DNA of 64,000 nt. It comes from Bacteroidia bacterium (GTDB lineage: Bacteria > Bacteroidota > Bacteroidia > J057). The notes under the pieces were generated by a model. The model made no database searches, had not been told where the DNA came from, and saw only the letters and a list, made by a program, of their open reading frames with translations. This document shows, one piece after another, positions 9,134 through 17,856 of the stretch. Where the stretch lies: NCBI GenBank assembly GCA_033391075.1, contig JAWPMV010000001.1, forward strand, positions 3,410,001 to 3,474,000, in the 5' to 3' direction. The translations under genes and the position numbers were made by a program. Position 1 is the first letter of the stretch, and each line of letters starts with the position of its first letter.

Positions 9134-9152
9134 GGAGGCCTAAAATGAGAGT

Positions 9153-9176
9153 TGGTCCTCTCCGAAGAAAGGACCA
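9153..9176 (+). terminator. weak hairpin after gntK
   Basis: TGGTCCT (9153-9159) pairs perfectly with AGGACCA (9170-9176) around a 10-nt loop, 20 bp after the gntK stop. No T-tract follows on either strand, so intrinsic termination is uncertain. The rest of the gap to 9412 holds nothing I recognise. Confidence 0.3.
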
Positions 9177-9412
9177 CCCTTAGAAACACACACAAAACTA
9201 TTAATCTTTATGTTATTGGCTGTGTTTTTTAACTAACGCTTTTTTGATTGTAAAGGATGTCTGACGAAAGTTTATCCTCTAGCTTACCTTCTAAACGATA
9301 AGTTCCAGACTTGGTTCTCAGGAACTCAAATTTTAACAATTCATTAACTTTTGATTTCCAAGAGAAGCAAAATCCCTAAAAAAATTCTTTTCTTTTTATG
9401 AAAATAAAAAAG

Positions 9413-10216
9413 CTATTCGCTGATATGCTTTTGGCTTCTCATCATACAGAAGACGCCTAAAAGTACAAAAGGGATGCTTAGCCATTGACCCAGGGTAAGA
9501 ATATCCAGGAAATTAGCCTGAAAATCAGCCTGTTCCACTTTGACATATTCTATAACAAATCTGGCTCCAAAGATGAGGACCATAAATAGTCCAAAAAGAA
9601 ATCCCTCTTTTTTCTTTGCATCCGTTTTCCAGTATAAGTACCAACAAACAAAGAAAGTTCCCAGATAAGCCAAAGCTTCATACAATTGGGCAGGGTGTCG
9701 GGGTACATTGTCTCGCAGGGTAAAAATAAATGCCCAGGGCACATCGGTTTCATTTCCGATGATTTCATGATTCATGAGGTTTCCCAAACGGATAAAGCAG
9801 GAAACCAGGGCTACCGGTACAGTCAGACGATCCGCAATCCAGAGAAAGGGTTTTTTACTGACTTTCCTGGACCAGATTATAAGGGCAATAAATACCCCCA
9901 ATGTTCCTCCATGACTGGCAAGGCCTCCTTTCCAGGTCATAAAGATTTCGAGGGGATTTTCGAGATAATAGCCGGGATTGTAAAAAATCACATGCCCCAA
10001 TCTCGCACCTACTACGGTACCTATGATGAGGTGAATCAACAAAGAGTCCAACCAGGCTTCAGGTTTTTTCTCTGAAAGGAATTGTTTCCTAACGATCATA
10101 TAACCGAGGAAAAAACCACCGGCGAAGAATAAGCCATAATACCTCGGAGAAAAACTTCCGATGGTAAAGATTTCTGGGTCAACAGACCAGGTGATGGCTA
10201 GTAGTGATTGGAGCAT
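9413..10216 (-). CDS. lgt: prolipoprotein diacylglyceryl transferase
   Basis: Lgt transfers diacylglycerol from phosphatidylglycerol to the lipobox cysteine of prolipoproteins in the inner membrane, the first step of lipoprotein maturation. I start it at 10216 (MLQSLLAITW), which leaves 267 residues, the normal size; a longer reading frame up to 10315 adds an atypical leader. Seven hydrophobic segments are visible. Signature blocks are SPRYYGLFFAGGFFLGY, the highly conserved GARLGHVIFYNPGYY (about residues 85-99), GGLASHGGTLG with the essential His, and RLGNLMNHEIIGNETD. Several lipoproteins in this window would be its substrates. It diverges from the DUF3299-like gene. Confidence 0.95.
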   Translation of the reverse strand: MLQSLLAITWSVDPEIFTIGSFSPRYYGLFFAGGFFLGYMIVRKQFLSEKKPEAWLDSLLIHLIIGTVVGARLGHVIFYNPGYYLENPLEIFMTWKGGLASHGGTLGVFIALIIWSRKVSKKPFLWIADRLTVPVALVSCFIRLGNLMNHEIIGNETDVPWAFIFTLRDNVPRHPAQLYEALAYLGTFFVCWYLYWKTDAKKKEGFLFGLFMVLIFGARFVIEYVKVEQADFQANFLDILTLGQWLSIPFVLLGVFCMMRSQKHISE

Positions 10217-10350
10217 TTTGTAGTTTATTAGGATTAGCAAATAGCCAACATTTTGTACAAAGAACAAATTTGTTGGTAAATTTGATTTTGCTGTTAGTCT
10301 CAACAAAATGAGCATTATTACAGTATAGCTTAGGAAAAGAATCTAATTCA

Positions 10351-10803
10351 ATGAAAATATTCAAGCTTTACCTTCCTTTACTATTGACAATTGCTATATG
10401 CAGTATTTCTCAATGGCTCTTGGGTCAGGAAAGTATCACCTGGAAAACCCTGGAAAATGTTAGCTATGAAATGAGCTATGATTCCACAGCCGACTATGTG
10501 ATGATGACGCCGGTTTATGGGGAAAGCCTGAATAAACTACAGGGCCAGGAAGTAGAAATCAAAGGGTATATCCTACCTATGGATACAGAAGGTACAGCCT
10601 TTGTCCTCTCAGCTTTTCCTTTTAGCTCCTGCTTCTTTTGCGGAGGTGGGGGAAAGGAAACGGTCGTAGAACTAATGCTGGATGGAGAAAAAAGTTATAC
10701 GGTGGATCAGGTCAAGACTTTCAGGGGAAAGCTCAAATTGAACGATGATCCCTTTGGCTTAAACTATATATTGGAAGAGGCCAAAGAGGTGGATGAGAGT
10801 TGA
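10351..10803 (+). CDS. exported DUF3299-like protein
   Basis: A 150-residue protein with an N-terminal hydrophobic signal (MKIFKLYLPLLLTIAICSISQ). The mature part has a small beta-rich domain with KLQGQEVEIKGYILPMDTEG and the diagnostic SSCFFCGGGGKETVVEL (about residues 91-107). The Cys pair C-F-F-C in a glycine-rich loop recalls DUF3299 proteins, which are periplasmic, of unknown function, and often found near metal or cytochrome assembly genes. The C-terminal FRGKLKLNDDPFGLNYIL is an OB-like strand pair. It may bind a metal ion or a thiol partner, but that is inference. Its stop codon lies inside a perfect hairpin (10791-10816). Confidence 0.75.
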   Translation: MKIFKLYLPLLLTIAICSISQWLLGQESITWKTLENVSYEMSYDSTADYVMMTPVYGESLNKLQGQEVEIKGYILPMDTEGTAFVLSAFPFSSCFFCGGGGKETVVELMLDGEKSYTVDQVKTFRGKLKLNDDPFGLNYILEEAKEVDES

Positions 10804-10816
10804 CTTACTCTCATCC
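10791..10816 (+). terminator. hairpin over the stop codon of the DUF3299-like gene
   Basis: GGATGAGAGT (10791-10800) and ACTCTCATCC (10807-10816) are perfect 10-bp reverse complements with a 6-nt loop that contains the TGA stop. The downstream stretch is AT-rich but without a clean T-run, so it may stabilise the mRNA 3' end or terminate weakly. It also lies just past the 3' end of the convergent OmpA gene. Confidence 0.45.
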
Positions 10817-10865
10817 GTTAATCTATAATAATCGAAGCCATCTATACTTAGGCTTATTACCTATT

Positions 10866-12389
10866 TCATATGTCTATAGCCCCTGAGAGATAAGATTTAA
10901 GTTCTAACATAGAACCTTTCCGCAATTCCAACTCATCAATCTTCATATTCTCGGAAATTCTGAAATCCTTGGTAGCAAAGACCAGCTCTTTTTCTTTCTC
11001 TCCTTTCCCTATGGCTACCAATGTCACCTTTTCTCCTACCGGCAAACTGCTAAATCCCAAATATGACCCAGTGAGATAGGAGGCGCTCATGATTCCGTTT
11101 TGCCTTTTGAATACAAGCTTGAGAAGCATGGGCGTTTCATAATCGCTTTTCACAAAAAGTTCAGTTTTAGGTCGGCGATCAGAAATGAATCTATCGCAGT
11201 TTATCCAACCGAGACGACTCAGGTTTAAGCCATAAAAATAGGGTTTATTCCTCGAGCGCAGATACTCCAGAGAAGGTCTGGGTTTTCGATATATATAGGT
11301 ATTTTCAATGATCACCGGGACATCATTTTGCCAGGATGTATCGATAAGGGTTTCAACAAATTCGCCTACCGGTTTTCTGAAATTCATCTTCTCTGATTCT
11401 TTCATGTTTAGCCATACCGTCTGCTTAACACTATTGTATCGAGAACTATCAGGTAGTTTCCAATTACTGTCTTGCTCCCAATCTCCAAAAAGATTCGGAT
11501 CAGCGGGAGGAGATACACTTGTAGTATAAAGTCCCATTCCTTCTTTTACCTCTGCAGTCGGAATATATAGCTCCACTTTACGACCTTCTTTAAGCTTCAA
11601 CTTTTTATTTCCACTATAGGCCAGAATCTGGAACATACCTCCACTTTCCAACATGCCTTCAGGAGAATGAGAGTCCAGGCCTGTAAAAACCATATCAGAG
11701 CGATCGATACATTCCCTGATCTTTAGCTTTACAGGTGCTTCAATTTCACTTCCATCTTCGGTTTCCAAGACATCATAGGGGACAAAGAGAACCGCCCCCC
11801 CTTTTGTTACGATCCGGGTTTCAATTCCTTTTTTCAGGCCGAAAATTTGTTGTTTGGGGGCCAGTAATTCTACTAATTCTCTCATCGCAATCTCCCTTTC
11901 ATTGTATTCATAAGGAGCAATCTCTCCCAAAAACTCCATTCCAAGGAGTTCTTCCTGCTGAATTTCTGTTCCTTCATTTAACCAGGCAAAACTCCCATCT
12001 CCCCAGACAAAACTCACCCGTCTGTTTTGCTTACGACCCGACTCTTCTCGATTGGACATTAATGGTTGAGTTTCTCCAAAGGTTTTCATCAATATCCTTT
12101 CAGCATCAATCCCTTTTCGAAGCAAATAATCTTTCACAGATCTAGCCCGGCGAAGCGCTAATTCTTCATTGTAGCTCTGGGTACCGACGGCATCTGTATG
12201 ACCTACAAGCTCCACTAAAGCTGTAGATTCGGGATCGTACGTATCAATAAATTTGTTGAGCGTCTTTTTCGCTTCTGTAGAAAGCGTTGAACTGGCAGTT
12301 TTAAAGTAAATGTGATTGAGATTGTTTTGAGCAGAAACGAATAAACTGGTCAAAAGGAGGAATCCGACCATACATAAGATCTTTCTCAT
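10866..12389 (-). CDS. OmpA-family protein with N-terminal OmpA domain and ZU5-like C-terminal region
   Basis: The 507-residue protein has a signal peptide (MRKILCMVGFLLLTSLFVSAQ) followed at once by an OmpA peptidoglycan-binding domain (about residues 25-130): VELVGHTDAVG, YNEELALRRARSVKDYL and GETQPLMSNREESGRKQNRRV. In typical OmpA proteins this domain is C-terminal. The following 370 residues start with ETRIVTKGGAVLFVPYD and EIEAPVKLKIRECIDRSD, which resembles the ZU5/Ig-like block of Bacteroidota surface proteins, then SGGMFQILAYSG. The rest is not recognised. The protein probably sits in the periplasm bound to peptidoglycan. A terminator-like hairpin separates it from the HupE gene upstream. 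Confidence 0.85.
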   Translation of the reverse strand: MRKILCMVGFLLLTSLFVSAQNNLNHIYFKTASSTLSTEAKKTLNKFIDTYDPESTALVELVGHTDAVGTQSYNEELALRRARSVKDYLLRKGIDAERILMKTFGETQPLMSNREESGRKQNRRVSFVWGDGSFAWLNEGTEIQQEELLGMEFLGEIAPYEYNEREIAMRELVELLAPKQQIFGLKKGIETRIVTKGGAVLFVPYDVLETEDGSEIEAPVKLKIRECIDRSDMVFTGLDSHSPEGMLESGGMFQILAYSGNKKLKLKEGRKVELYIPTAEVKEGMGLYTTSVSPPADPNLFGDWEQDSNWKLPDSSRYNSVKQTVWLNMKESEKMNFRKPVGEFVETLIDTSWQNDVPVIIENTYIYRKPRPSLEYLRSRNKPYFYGLNLSRLGWINCDRFISDRRPKTELFVKSDYETPMLLKLVFKRQNGIMSASYLTGSYLGFSSLPVGEKVTLVAIGKGEKEKELVFATKDFRISENMKIDELELRKGSMLELKSYLSGAIDI

Positions 12390-12412
12390 GGTGTTTGTGT
12401 TTTGGATGGAAT

Positions 12413-12466
12413 AAAAAAGGGGCTTAGCCTTAAGATAATGAATTTCTCAACTATCTGTAAAGCCCC
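12413..12466 (-). terminator. rho-independent-like terminator downstream of the HupE/UreJ gene
   Basis: Read on the minus strand, GGGGCTT (12466-12460) pairs with AAGCCCC (12425-12419) and is followed by six T (12418-12413). The stem is perfect but the loop is long (34 nt). It lies in the 110-bp gap before the OmpA gene, so it could also act as an attenuator of that gene. Confidence 0.4.
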
Positions 12467-12499
12467 GAACCTACATTATCCCATTTTGAAACAGATGTG

Positions 12500-13087
12500 C
12501 TACCAGAAAATCCGTTGACTCATCATATAAAGTGCCAGCAATCCAGCGATGATCGACAAACTAAATTTCCAATACTTGAAGGGCAGTTTTAGTTTTTCAA
12601 CCAAAAATCCTCCGAACAGCATAATCCCAATGACAAAGAGAATCTGCCCCAGTTCAATTCCGAGATTGAAGGGAAACAAAATGGGAACTATGCTTTCTTC
12701 CTGTCCTAGCAAAGCCTTGAACTGATTGGAAAAACCCATGCCATGGATAAATCCAAAAATCAGGGCCATTGCATAATTGATTTGTACCTGTCCCCTACTC
12801 AATTCTTCATTTCGGGCCAGTGTAAGGTTGTAAACGGCAGTGAGAAATATGGTGAAAGCAATGAGGAATTCGATGAGTTCACTGGAAATCTGAATGATAT
12901 CCAATGCTGCCGCTGCCAGGGTAACCGAATGGCCGATGGTAAATGCTGTGACCAGGATCAATACACGTTTCCAGTCTTTCAGTCTGTATAAAGCACACAA
13001 CGCCAACAGAAACAACATATGATCATAGCCGGCAATGTCGAGGATGTGCGTAAAACCAAATTCGAGGTAAAAGAGAAATTGATCCAT
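12500..13087 (-). CDS. HupE/UreJ-family membrane protein
   Basis: The 195-residue protein has six hydrophobic segments and the HupE/UreJ_2 signature histidines: HILDIAGYDHMLFLLAL (residues 14-30), TAFTIGHSVTLA (about 48-59) and FGFIHGMGFSNQ. HupE and UreJ proteins are thought to be nickel or cobalt permeases; in Bacteroidota this subfamily is common as a stand-alone gene. No hydrogenase or urease gene is present nearby, so a metal-transport role rests only on family membership. It belongs to a minus-strand run with the lipoprotein gene upstream (99-bp gap). Confidence 0.85.
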   Translation of the reverse strand: MDQFLFYLEFGFTHILDIAGYDHMLFLLALCALYRLKDWKRVLILVTAFTIGHSVTLAAAALDIIQISSELIEFLIAFTIFLTAVYNLTLARNEELSRGQVQINYAMALIFGFIHGMGFSNQFKALLGQEESIVPILFPFNLGIELGQILFVIGIMLFGGFLVEKLKLPFKYWKFSLSIIAGLLALYMMSQRIFW

Positions 13088-13186
13088 GAGAGCTTAGCAG
13101 TTTTATGATCCGGTTTTGATCAGCAATATGAAAAAAATCTCAGAAAATAACTGCAAGGATCTGCCAAGTCAGAACTTTCCTCAAGT

Positions 13187-13630
13187 CTATTCACTTTTTT
13201 CCTCTATAACCTCTCCGAATAAAATGGCACTTTTACGGCTAATGATCATGATCCAACGCTTTGTACCTCTTTCACCAGATCGGAAATACAGATCATCTTC
13301 CAGCAATTTGGCTTGATATTTTTCTGGGATCAATTTGAATTTATCCTCATGAATACTGCCCTGCAAAGGACTAAACTTAAAATGGTCCATATAGCCTTGC
13401 AAGCTTCCATAACTCGAATTCTCTTCAAGGTGTAAGGTATCCAATTCCCATACCGAGAGCTTAAATCCCAATTCTTCATGGGGGATACAAGCACCTCCTT
13501 TTGTTTTTGGCACATCGATTCCTGTCAGGATCTCGTGTTTATCTATATTGAATTGACAGGGATCAGAATCACAGGCAAACATAGCTAAAGCCAGGATAAG
13601 CAAGAGGTGTGTTTGAATTAGATTTTTCAT
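13187..13630 (-). CDS. small lipoprotein of unknown function
   Basis: A 147-residue protein with a lipoprotein signal; the lipobox is A-M-F-A-C with the cysteine at about residue 20, followed by DSDP. The mature part contains three more cysteines (for example DPCQFN, GGACIP) and ends in a charged segment. I recognise no domain. It is in the same orientation as the second lipoprotein gene upstream (135-bp gap) and could be exposed on the cell surface, because it has acidic residues just after the lipobox, as in the Bacteroidota lipoprotein export signal (inference). Confidence 0.65.
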   Translation of the reverse strand: MKNLIQTHLLLILALAMFACDSDPCQFNIDKHEILTGIDVPKTKGGACIPHEELGFKLSVWELDTLHLEENSSYGSLQGYMDHFKFSPLQGSIHEDKFKLIPEKYQAKLLEDDLYFRSGERGTKRWIMIISRKSAILFGEVIEEKSE

Positions 13631-13765
13631 AGATGCGGGTATTTCTTTGAGCAGTCTTAGGTAGATAAAGTTTTTAATAGGTTAAGTCAAAAATGAAATA
13701 GAGGTCAAACATGTAAAATCCTTCCTACTTCTCCATTTTTATTCATTGTCATTCGTTCTCTTCTT

Positions 13766-14170
13766 TTAATCCAAAATATGATCAAGCCGGTTGAAAACAA
13801 GTTCTTTCTGATCATAAACCTCATATTCAACTCCCACAAGTTCGGCTCCTCTATAACTTACCCCCTGGGCAGCAAGCAGTCCTTCTATTCCTTCCCCTTC
13901 TCCTACCCTCATTTTTGCCAGGGCACAGATATCTTCATTTTGTACATAAAGCCATAAATATTCGGTATTTGCCTCTTTTTCATAGGCTTTCAACCAATAA
14001 CGTAATTCCTGACCTTGCATTATATCAATCAATTCTTCCTGATAGGCGACATCCCCTGGTTCATATTGATTGAATACAGGATTGGTATTCTCGCATGTAG
14101 GGCGATCACAAGAAGTCAGGCAATAAGTTAAACATGCAGCAAGGAGGAAGTTGAAAATATGTTTGGTCAT
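13766..14170 (-). CDS. small lipoprotein of unknown function
   Basis: A 134-residue protein with a lipobox L-T-S-C (cysteine at about residue 21) after a hydrophobic stretch. The mature part begins DRPTCENTNPVFNQYEPGD and has a second Cys soon after the lipidated one. A stretch around EYLWLYVQNEDICALAKMRV suggests a small alpha/beta fold. No known family is recognised. It lies 17 bp downstream of the HTH gene, so it may be part of that transcript. Confidence 0.6.
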   Translation of the reverse strand: MTKHIFNFLLAACLTYCLTSCDRPTCENTNPVFNQYEPGDVAYQEELIDIMQGQELRYWLKAYEKEANTEYLWLYVQNEDICALAKMRVGEGEGIEGLLAAQGVSYRGAELVGVEYEVYDQKELVFNRLDHILD

Positions 14171-14187
14171 GATTGTAAATTATACGC

Positions 14188-14415
14188 TTAGTTTTTCTTT
14201 CCTTTTTTAAGTTTCTCTTCCCAGTCATTCATCAACTGGTCAAATTTTTCATCGATGTGCTGATTGAACCACATATCGATAAGCGAGCGGCGGAATCTCC
14301 ATTCCTTTCCCAGTTTGGCGGCAGGGATTTTTCCCTGTTGCGCCCAACTGTAAATGGTTTGTGGTTTTAGTTTGAGGTATTTGGCCACCTCCTCTATGTT
14401 CATGATCTCATCCAT
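14188..14415 (-). CDS. excisionase-family helix-turn-helix DNA-binding protein
   Basis: A 75-residue protein built almost entirely of a MerR/excisionase-type winged helix: MNIEEVAKYLKLKPQTIYSWAQQGKIPAAKLGKEWRF is the classic HTH_17 pattern in which helix 2 and the wing (GKEWRFRRSLIDMW) contact DNA. The C-terminus (DQLMNDWEEKLKKGKK) is a charged helix. Such small proteins act as excision factors or as local repressors. There is no integrase here, so a regulator role is more likely. The start is 3 bp after the stop of the membrane-protein gene, which implies translational coupling. The likely target is the repeat-rich divergent promoter region at 15255-15330. Confidence 0.85.
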   Translation of the reverse strand: MDEIMNIEEVAKYLKLKPQTIYSWAQQGKIPAAKLGKEWRFRRSLIDMWFNQHIDEKFDQLMNDWEEKLKKGKKN

Positions 14416-14418
14416 ATA

Positions 14419-15234
14419 TCAGGAATCATTCGAATTTAGGCTATCATCTTGTGCTGTAGGAACTTCTTCAGGTTTCATTTCCAGGGCAGGCTTGGGGTGT
14501 TCTTCGGCTTTGGCTTCTCCATTTTCATCTCCTTCATTGTTTTCTCCTGAAATTCCCATCAAATGTCCTATAGAAGAAAACACCGTGGTATAAAAGTTCC
14601 CCTGGGTGTTGGCGCGGAACAACTCAAATGGCATGTCCTTGCTTCCCACAAAAGGTCGTAGGTTCCAGGAAAGCTGCATTCCTACAAAGGCAAAAATAAC
14701 GATCCAATACCGGAAAATTACCACGCCGATTTTTGGATAAACCTCCGTTTTCTCAAAGGCATATGTCAGTCCATCCAGGACAAATTTCATCCCAAAAGAA
14801 CCGGAGAAGATAAATATCCCCACATGCAAGAGCTGGATAAAATTGTAATTCTCAGCTCCCATTTGAAAAAAGACTACGATCGGAGCAAAGGCTAGCATGA
14901 TGGTGGTCATTACCACAAAACCGCTCAATAAAATGATCAACAGAGGCTTGAGCTTAATCTTAGAGCCCAGAATCATTTGAACGATATAAAAAGAAGGAAA
15001 ACAGATTGCAACAGTAAGTAAAATGAGCAGGAAGAGCTTAACACCCGTTACCAAAGACTGCATCCAGCTATTATAACTCCCCATAATAAGGCCATAAAAA
15101 AAAGTAAAAAGGCCCATGAGAGTCAGCTGACTACCAATAAGTTTGGTAGGGACCGTATCATCCAGAATTTTCTGAAAGAAACTTTCCCGGTCTTTAAGCA
15201 CTTCGAAAGCTTGTGTGATAAGGGGAAATTGCAT
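14419..15234 (-). CDS. five- or six-helix membrane protein paired with the HTH gene
   Basis: A 271-residue protein with about five to six transmembrane segments between residues 35 and 215 (GLFTFFYGLIMGS, LFLLILLTVAICFPSFY, LLIILLSGFVVMTTIML, LLHVGIFIFSGSFGMKF, YWIVIFAFVGMQL) and an acidic, low-complexity tail (ENNEGDENGEAKAEEHPK...). Its layout resembles Yip1-like or DUF families found in Bacteroidota and Planctomycetes next to a small excisionase-type HTH gene, as here. The biochemical role is unknown. The coupling to the HTH gene (3-bp gap) suggests a sensing or regulatory pair. Confidence 0.7.
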   Translation of the reverse strand: MQFPLITQAFEVLKDRESFFQKILDDTVPTKLIGSQLTLMGLFTFFYGLIMGSYNSWMQSLVTGVKLFLLILLTVAICFPSFYIVQMILGSKIKLKPLLIILLSGFVVMTTIMLAFAPIVVFFQMGAENYNFIQLLHVGIFIFSGSFGMKFVLDGLTYAFEKTEVYPKIGVVIFRYWIVIFAFVGMQLSWNLRPFVGSKDMPFELFRANTQGNFYTTVFSSIGHLMGISGENNEGDENGEAKAEEHPKPALEMKPEEVPTAQDDSLNSNDS

Positions 15235-15254
15235 GGTTTATTATGATGTATTGT

Positions 15255-15330
15255 GTTACTTACACTCAAATATCTGGTTTTATCTGGTATTTACAAACTT
15301 TTGTTACTGTTTTTTATTGTTTGATACTGT
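15255..15330. promoter_or_regulatory. divergent promoter region with helically phased direct repeats
   Basis: In the 107-bp gap between the membrane-protein gene (minus) and cutC (plus), TATCTGGT occurs at 15271-15278 and again at 15281-15288, exactly 10 bp apart. TACTGT occurs at 15305-15310 and 15325-15330, exactly 20 bp apart; GTTACT occurs at 15255-15260 and 15303-15308. Repeats on one face of the helix are what a small multimerising HTH protein would bind; the adjacent 75-residue HTH protein is the obvious candidate. Confidence 0.4.
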
Positions 15331-15341
15331 TTTATACGATT

Positions 15342-16109
15342 ATGTTTCCAAAATTCTCTTTCGAAGTATGTATAGATTCGGTTGAATCTGCCCTGGCTGC
15401 AGAGTCAGGAGGAGCTCATAGGGTTGAGTTATGTGATAACCTGGTTGAGGGAGGCACTACCCCCAGCTATGGTATGATCAAACAGACAAAAAAACATTGC
15501 TCATTGCCAGTCATGGTGATGATTCGCCCGAGAGGGGGAGACTTTTTCTATAATGAATATGAAGTGGAAGTCATGAAAGAAGATATCCTCATGGCTAAAG
15601 AAGCTGGTGCAGATGGGCTGGTGATGGGTTTGTTGAATGTAGAAGGAGGCATTCAAAAAGATCAATCTGCCGCATTGCGGGAATTGGCCGGAGATCTCCC
15701 CTGTACTTTTCATAGAGCCTTTGACATGAGCAAAGACTCTGCTGCCGCCCTTGAGGACATTATCGAATGTGGATTTAATATGATTCTCACTTCAGGTCAG
15801 GAGGAAAGTGTGGTAATTGGCAGGGAGAACATTGAGCATCTGCATGATCTCGCAAAAGGGAGAATCCATTTAATGGCAGGAGCAGGAATCAGAGCAGAGA
15901 ATGTCGGAGAACTTATTTTGCATACAGGCGTACATCATATTCATGCGAGTGCAAGCCACTCCATCTCCTCTCCAATGAAATACCGAAATCCCAACCTAAG
16001 CATGGGAGTCCAGGTTTACGATGAGTATAAAAGAACCGTCGTAAGCCGTGAAATGGTATCCCATATTTTGCAAGCAGCAAATAAGGCCTGGAAGTCGGGA
16101 AATTTCTAA
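15342..16109 (+). CDS. cutC: CutC family protein (copper homeostasis)
   Basis: I start it at 15342 (MFPKFSFEVCIDSVESAL), which matches the normal CutC N-terminus; the open frame extends upstream to 15243 but that part is hydrophobic and overlaps the promoter repeats. The 255-residue TIM-barrel protein shows the family blocks GAHRVELCDNLVEGGTTPSYG, VMIRPRGGDFFYNEYE, GADGLVMGLLN, CTFHRAFDM and GAGIRAENV. CutC was linked to copper tolerance in E. coli, but a direct metal role is disputed. It has no copper-related neighbours here. Confidence 0.92.
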   Translation: MFPKFSFEVCIDSVESALAAESGGAHRVELCDNLVEGGTTPSYGMIKQTKKHCSLPVMVMIRPRGGDFFYNEYEVEVMKEDILMAKEAGADGLVMGLLNVEGGIQKDQSAALRELAGDLPCTFHRAFDMSKDSAAALEDIIECGFNMILTSGQEESVVIGRENIEHLHDLAKGRIHLMAGAGIRAENVGELILHTGVHHIHASASHSISSPMKYRNPNLSMGVQVYDEYKRTVVSREMVSHILQAANKAWKSGNF

Positions 16110-16170
16110 CATTATATTGTAAATTGCGCCCCAAAATCGAATATTCGGCGCGAATTAATTATTTGATCAA

Positions 16171-17853
16171 ATGAGTACAACTGAGGCGAGTTCTCTCAAT
16201 TTTATCGAGAGCATCATTGAAGAAGAACTAAAGAGTGGGAAAAACACAGAAGTCTATACCCGCTTTCCTCCCGAGCCCAATGGTTATCTGCACATCGGGC
16301 ACGCAAAGTCAATCTGTCTGAATTTTGGCCTTGCACAAAAATATGGAGGAAAGACCAATCTGAGATTTGATGATACAAATCCGGTGGCAGAGGATGTAGA
16401 ATATGTAGAATCTATCATGGAAGATGTAAAATGGCTGGGCTTCGACTGGGAAGAACTGCGTTATGCTTCCGACTATTTTGATCAACTCTATGATTTCGCT
16501 GTTCAACTCATCAAGGAAGGCAAAGCCTATGTGGATGATTCCAGTGTTGAGGATATGAGGCGCATGAGAGGCGTGCCGACCAAAGCTGGAGAAGAAAGTC
16601 CCTTTAGAAATAGAAGTGTTAAAGAAAATCTTGACCTCTTCGAAGGAATGAAGGCAGGAGAATATGAAGAAGGAAGTCGTGTGCTAAGGGCCAAAATTGA
16701 TATGGCTTCTCCCAATATGCACATGCGCGATCCCATCTTGTATCGCATCCTGCATAAAGAACATCACCGAACCGGAAATACATGGAAAATCTATCCTATG
16801 TACGACTGGGCACATGGACAAAGTGATGCCATTGAAGGAATCACCTATTCTGTTTGTACCCTCGAATTTGAAGTACACAGACCTTTGTATAATTGGTTTC
16901 TGGACAATCTGCCATCTTTCGATCCCAGACCAAGACAAATCGAATTTGCGCGGCTGAACCTGAGCTATACGGTCATGAGTAAAAGAAAGCTCAAGGAATT
17001 GGTGGAAACGGGCCTTGTAAATGGCTGGGATGATCCCCGCATGCCTACGATCTCAGGATTCAGAAGAAGAGGATATACACCTGCCAGTATCCGCAAGTTC
17101 GCAGAGCGCGTAGGGATAGCACGTAGGGAAAATGTAATTGACCTGGCTCTATTGGAATTTTCCATTCGTGAGGACTTGAATAAAACAGCTCCTCGTGTAA
17201 TGGGAGTTTTAAACCCTCTCAAAGTGGTCATTACCAATTATCCCGAAGGACAAGTAGAAGATTTGGAGGTAGAAAATAATCCCGAAGATCCAGAAGGAGG
17301 TAGCCGAAAAGTTCCCTTTTCCAGAGAGATTTATATCGAAAGGGATGATTTTCTCGAAAATCCCCCTTCGCCTAAAAAATGGTACCGCTTAGGACCTGAG
17401 AGAATGGTACGACTGAAAGGAGCATATGTGATTCGCTGTGATGATTTTGTCAAAGATGAAGCCTCCGGTGAAATCACTGAGTTGCATTGTACCTATTTCC
17501 CGGAGTCGAAAAGTGGTTCAGACACTAGTGGATTGAAAGTTAAAGGAACCATCCACTTCGTTTCTGCTGAGCACGCCAAAGAGGTCGAAGTGAGGCTCTA
17601 CGACAGATTATTTAATGATCCTGATCCTGCCGGCCACAAAGACAAAGATTTCAAAGAATTCATCAATCCGGATTCCCTGAAAATTACAAAAGCTTTGGTC
17701 GAACCGAGTTTGGCTTCTGCCAAGCCCATGGATCGCGTACAATTTATGCGGAAAGGCTATTTCTGTGTGGATCCGGACTCAACTGAGGATCATTTGATCT
17801 TCAATCAAACCGTAACCCTCAGAGATAACTGGAAGAAAAAGCAAAACAAATAG
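16171..17853 (+). CDS. glnS: glutaminyl-tRNA synthetase
   Basis: GlnRS attaches glutamine to tRNA-Gln. The 560-residue protein has the class I signatures [16 protein letters not shown] (about residues 31-46, HIGH motif) and VMSKRK at 268-273 (the KMSKS equivalent). The block RFDDTNP (about 68-74) and the [21 protein letters not shown] segment are specific to GlnRS/GluRS, and the long two-domain beta-barrel anticodon-binding region (about 340-560) identifies GlnRS rather than bacterial GluRS. The N-terminal start at 16171 gives [20 protein letters not shown]. Presence of GlnRS is usual for many Bacteroidota. The hydrolase gene follows after 3 bp. Confidence 0.96.
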   Translation: MSTTEASSLNFIESIIEEELKSGKNTEVYTRFPPEPNGYLHIGHAKSICLNFGLAQKYGGKTNLRFDDTNPVAEDVEYVESIMEDVKWLGFDWEELRYASDYFDQLYDFAVQLIKEGKAYVDDSSVEDMRRMRGVPTKAGEESPFRNRSVKENLDLFEGMKAGEYEEGSRVLRAKIDMASPNMHMRDPILYRILHKEHHRTGNTWKIYPMYDWAHGQSDAIEGITYSVCTLEFEVHRPLYNWFLDNLPSFDPRPRQIEFARLNLSYTVMSKRKLKELVETGLVNGWDDPRMPTISGFRRRGYTPASIRKFAERVGIARRENVIDLALLEFSIREDLNKTAPRVMGVLNPLKVVITNYPEGQVEDLEVENNPEDPEGGSRKVPFSREIYIERDDFLENPPSPKKWYRLGPERMVRLKGAYVIRCDDFVKDEASGEITELHCTYFPESKSGSDTSGLKVKGTIHFVSAEHAKEVEVRLYDRLFNDPDPAGHKDKDFKEFINPDSLKITKALVEPSLASAKPMDRVQFMRKGYFCVDPDSTEDHLIFNQTVTLRDNWKKKQNK

Positions 17854-17856
17854 AGT

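Noticed and set aside
11735-12145. Plus-strand ORF inside the OmpA-family gene
   Set aside because: It is an antisense shadow of a confidently assigned gene and has no family match.
16126-16151. Inverted repeat GCGCC/GGCGC before glnS
   Set aside because: The 16-nt loop and lack of a T-tract or known binding motif make it uninformative; it may be chance or part of a leader.
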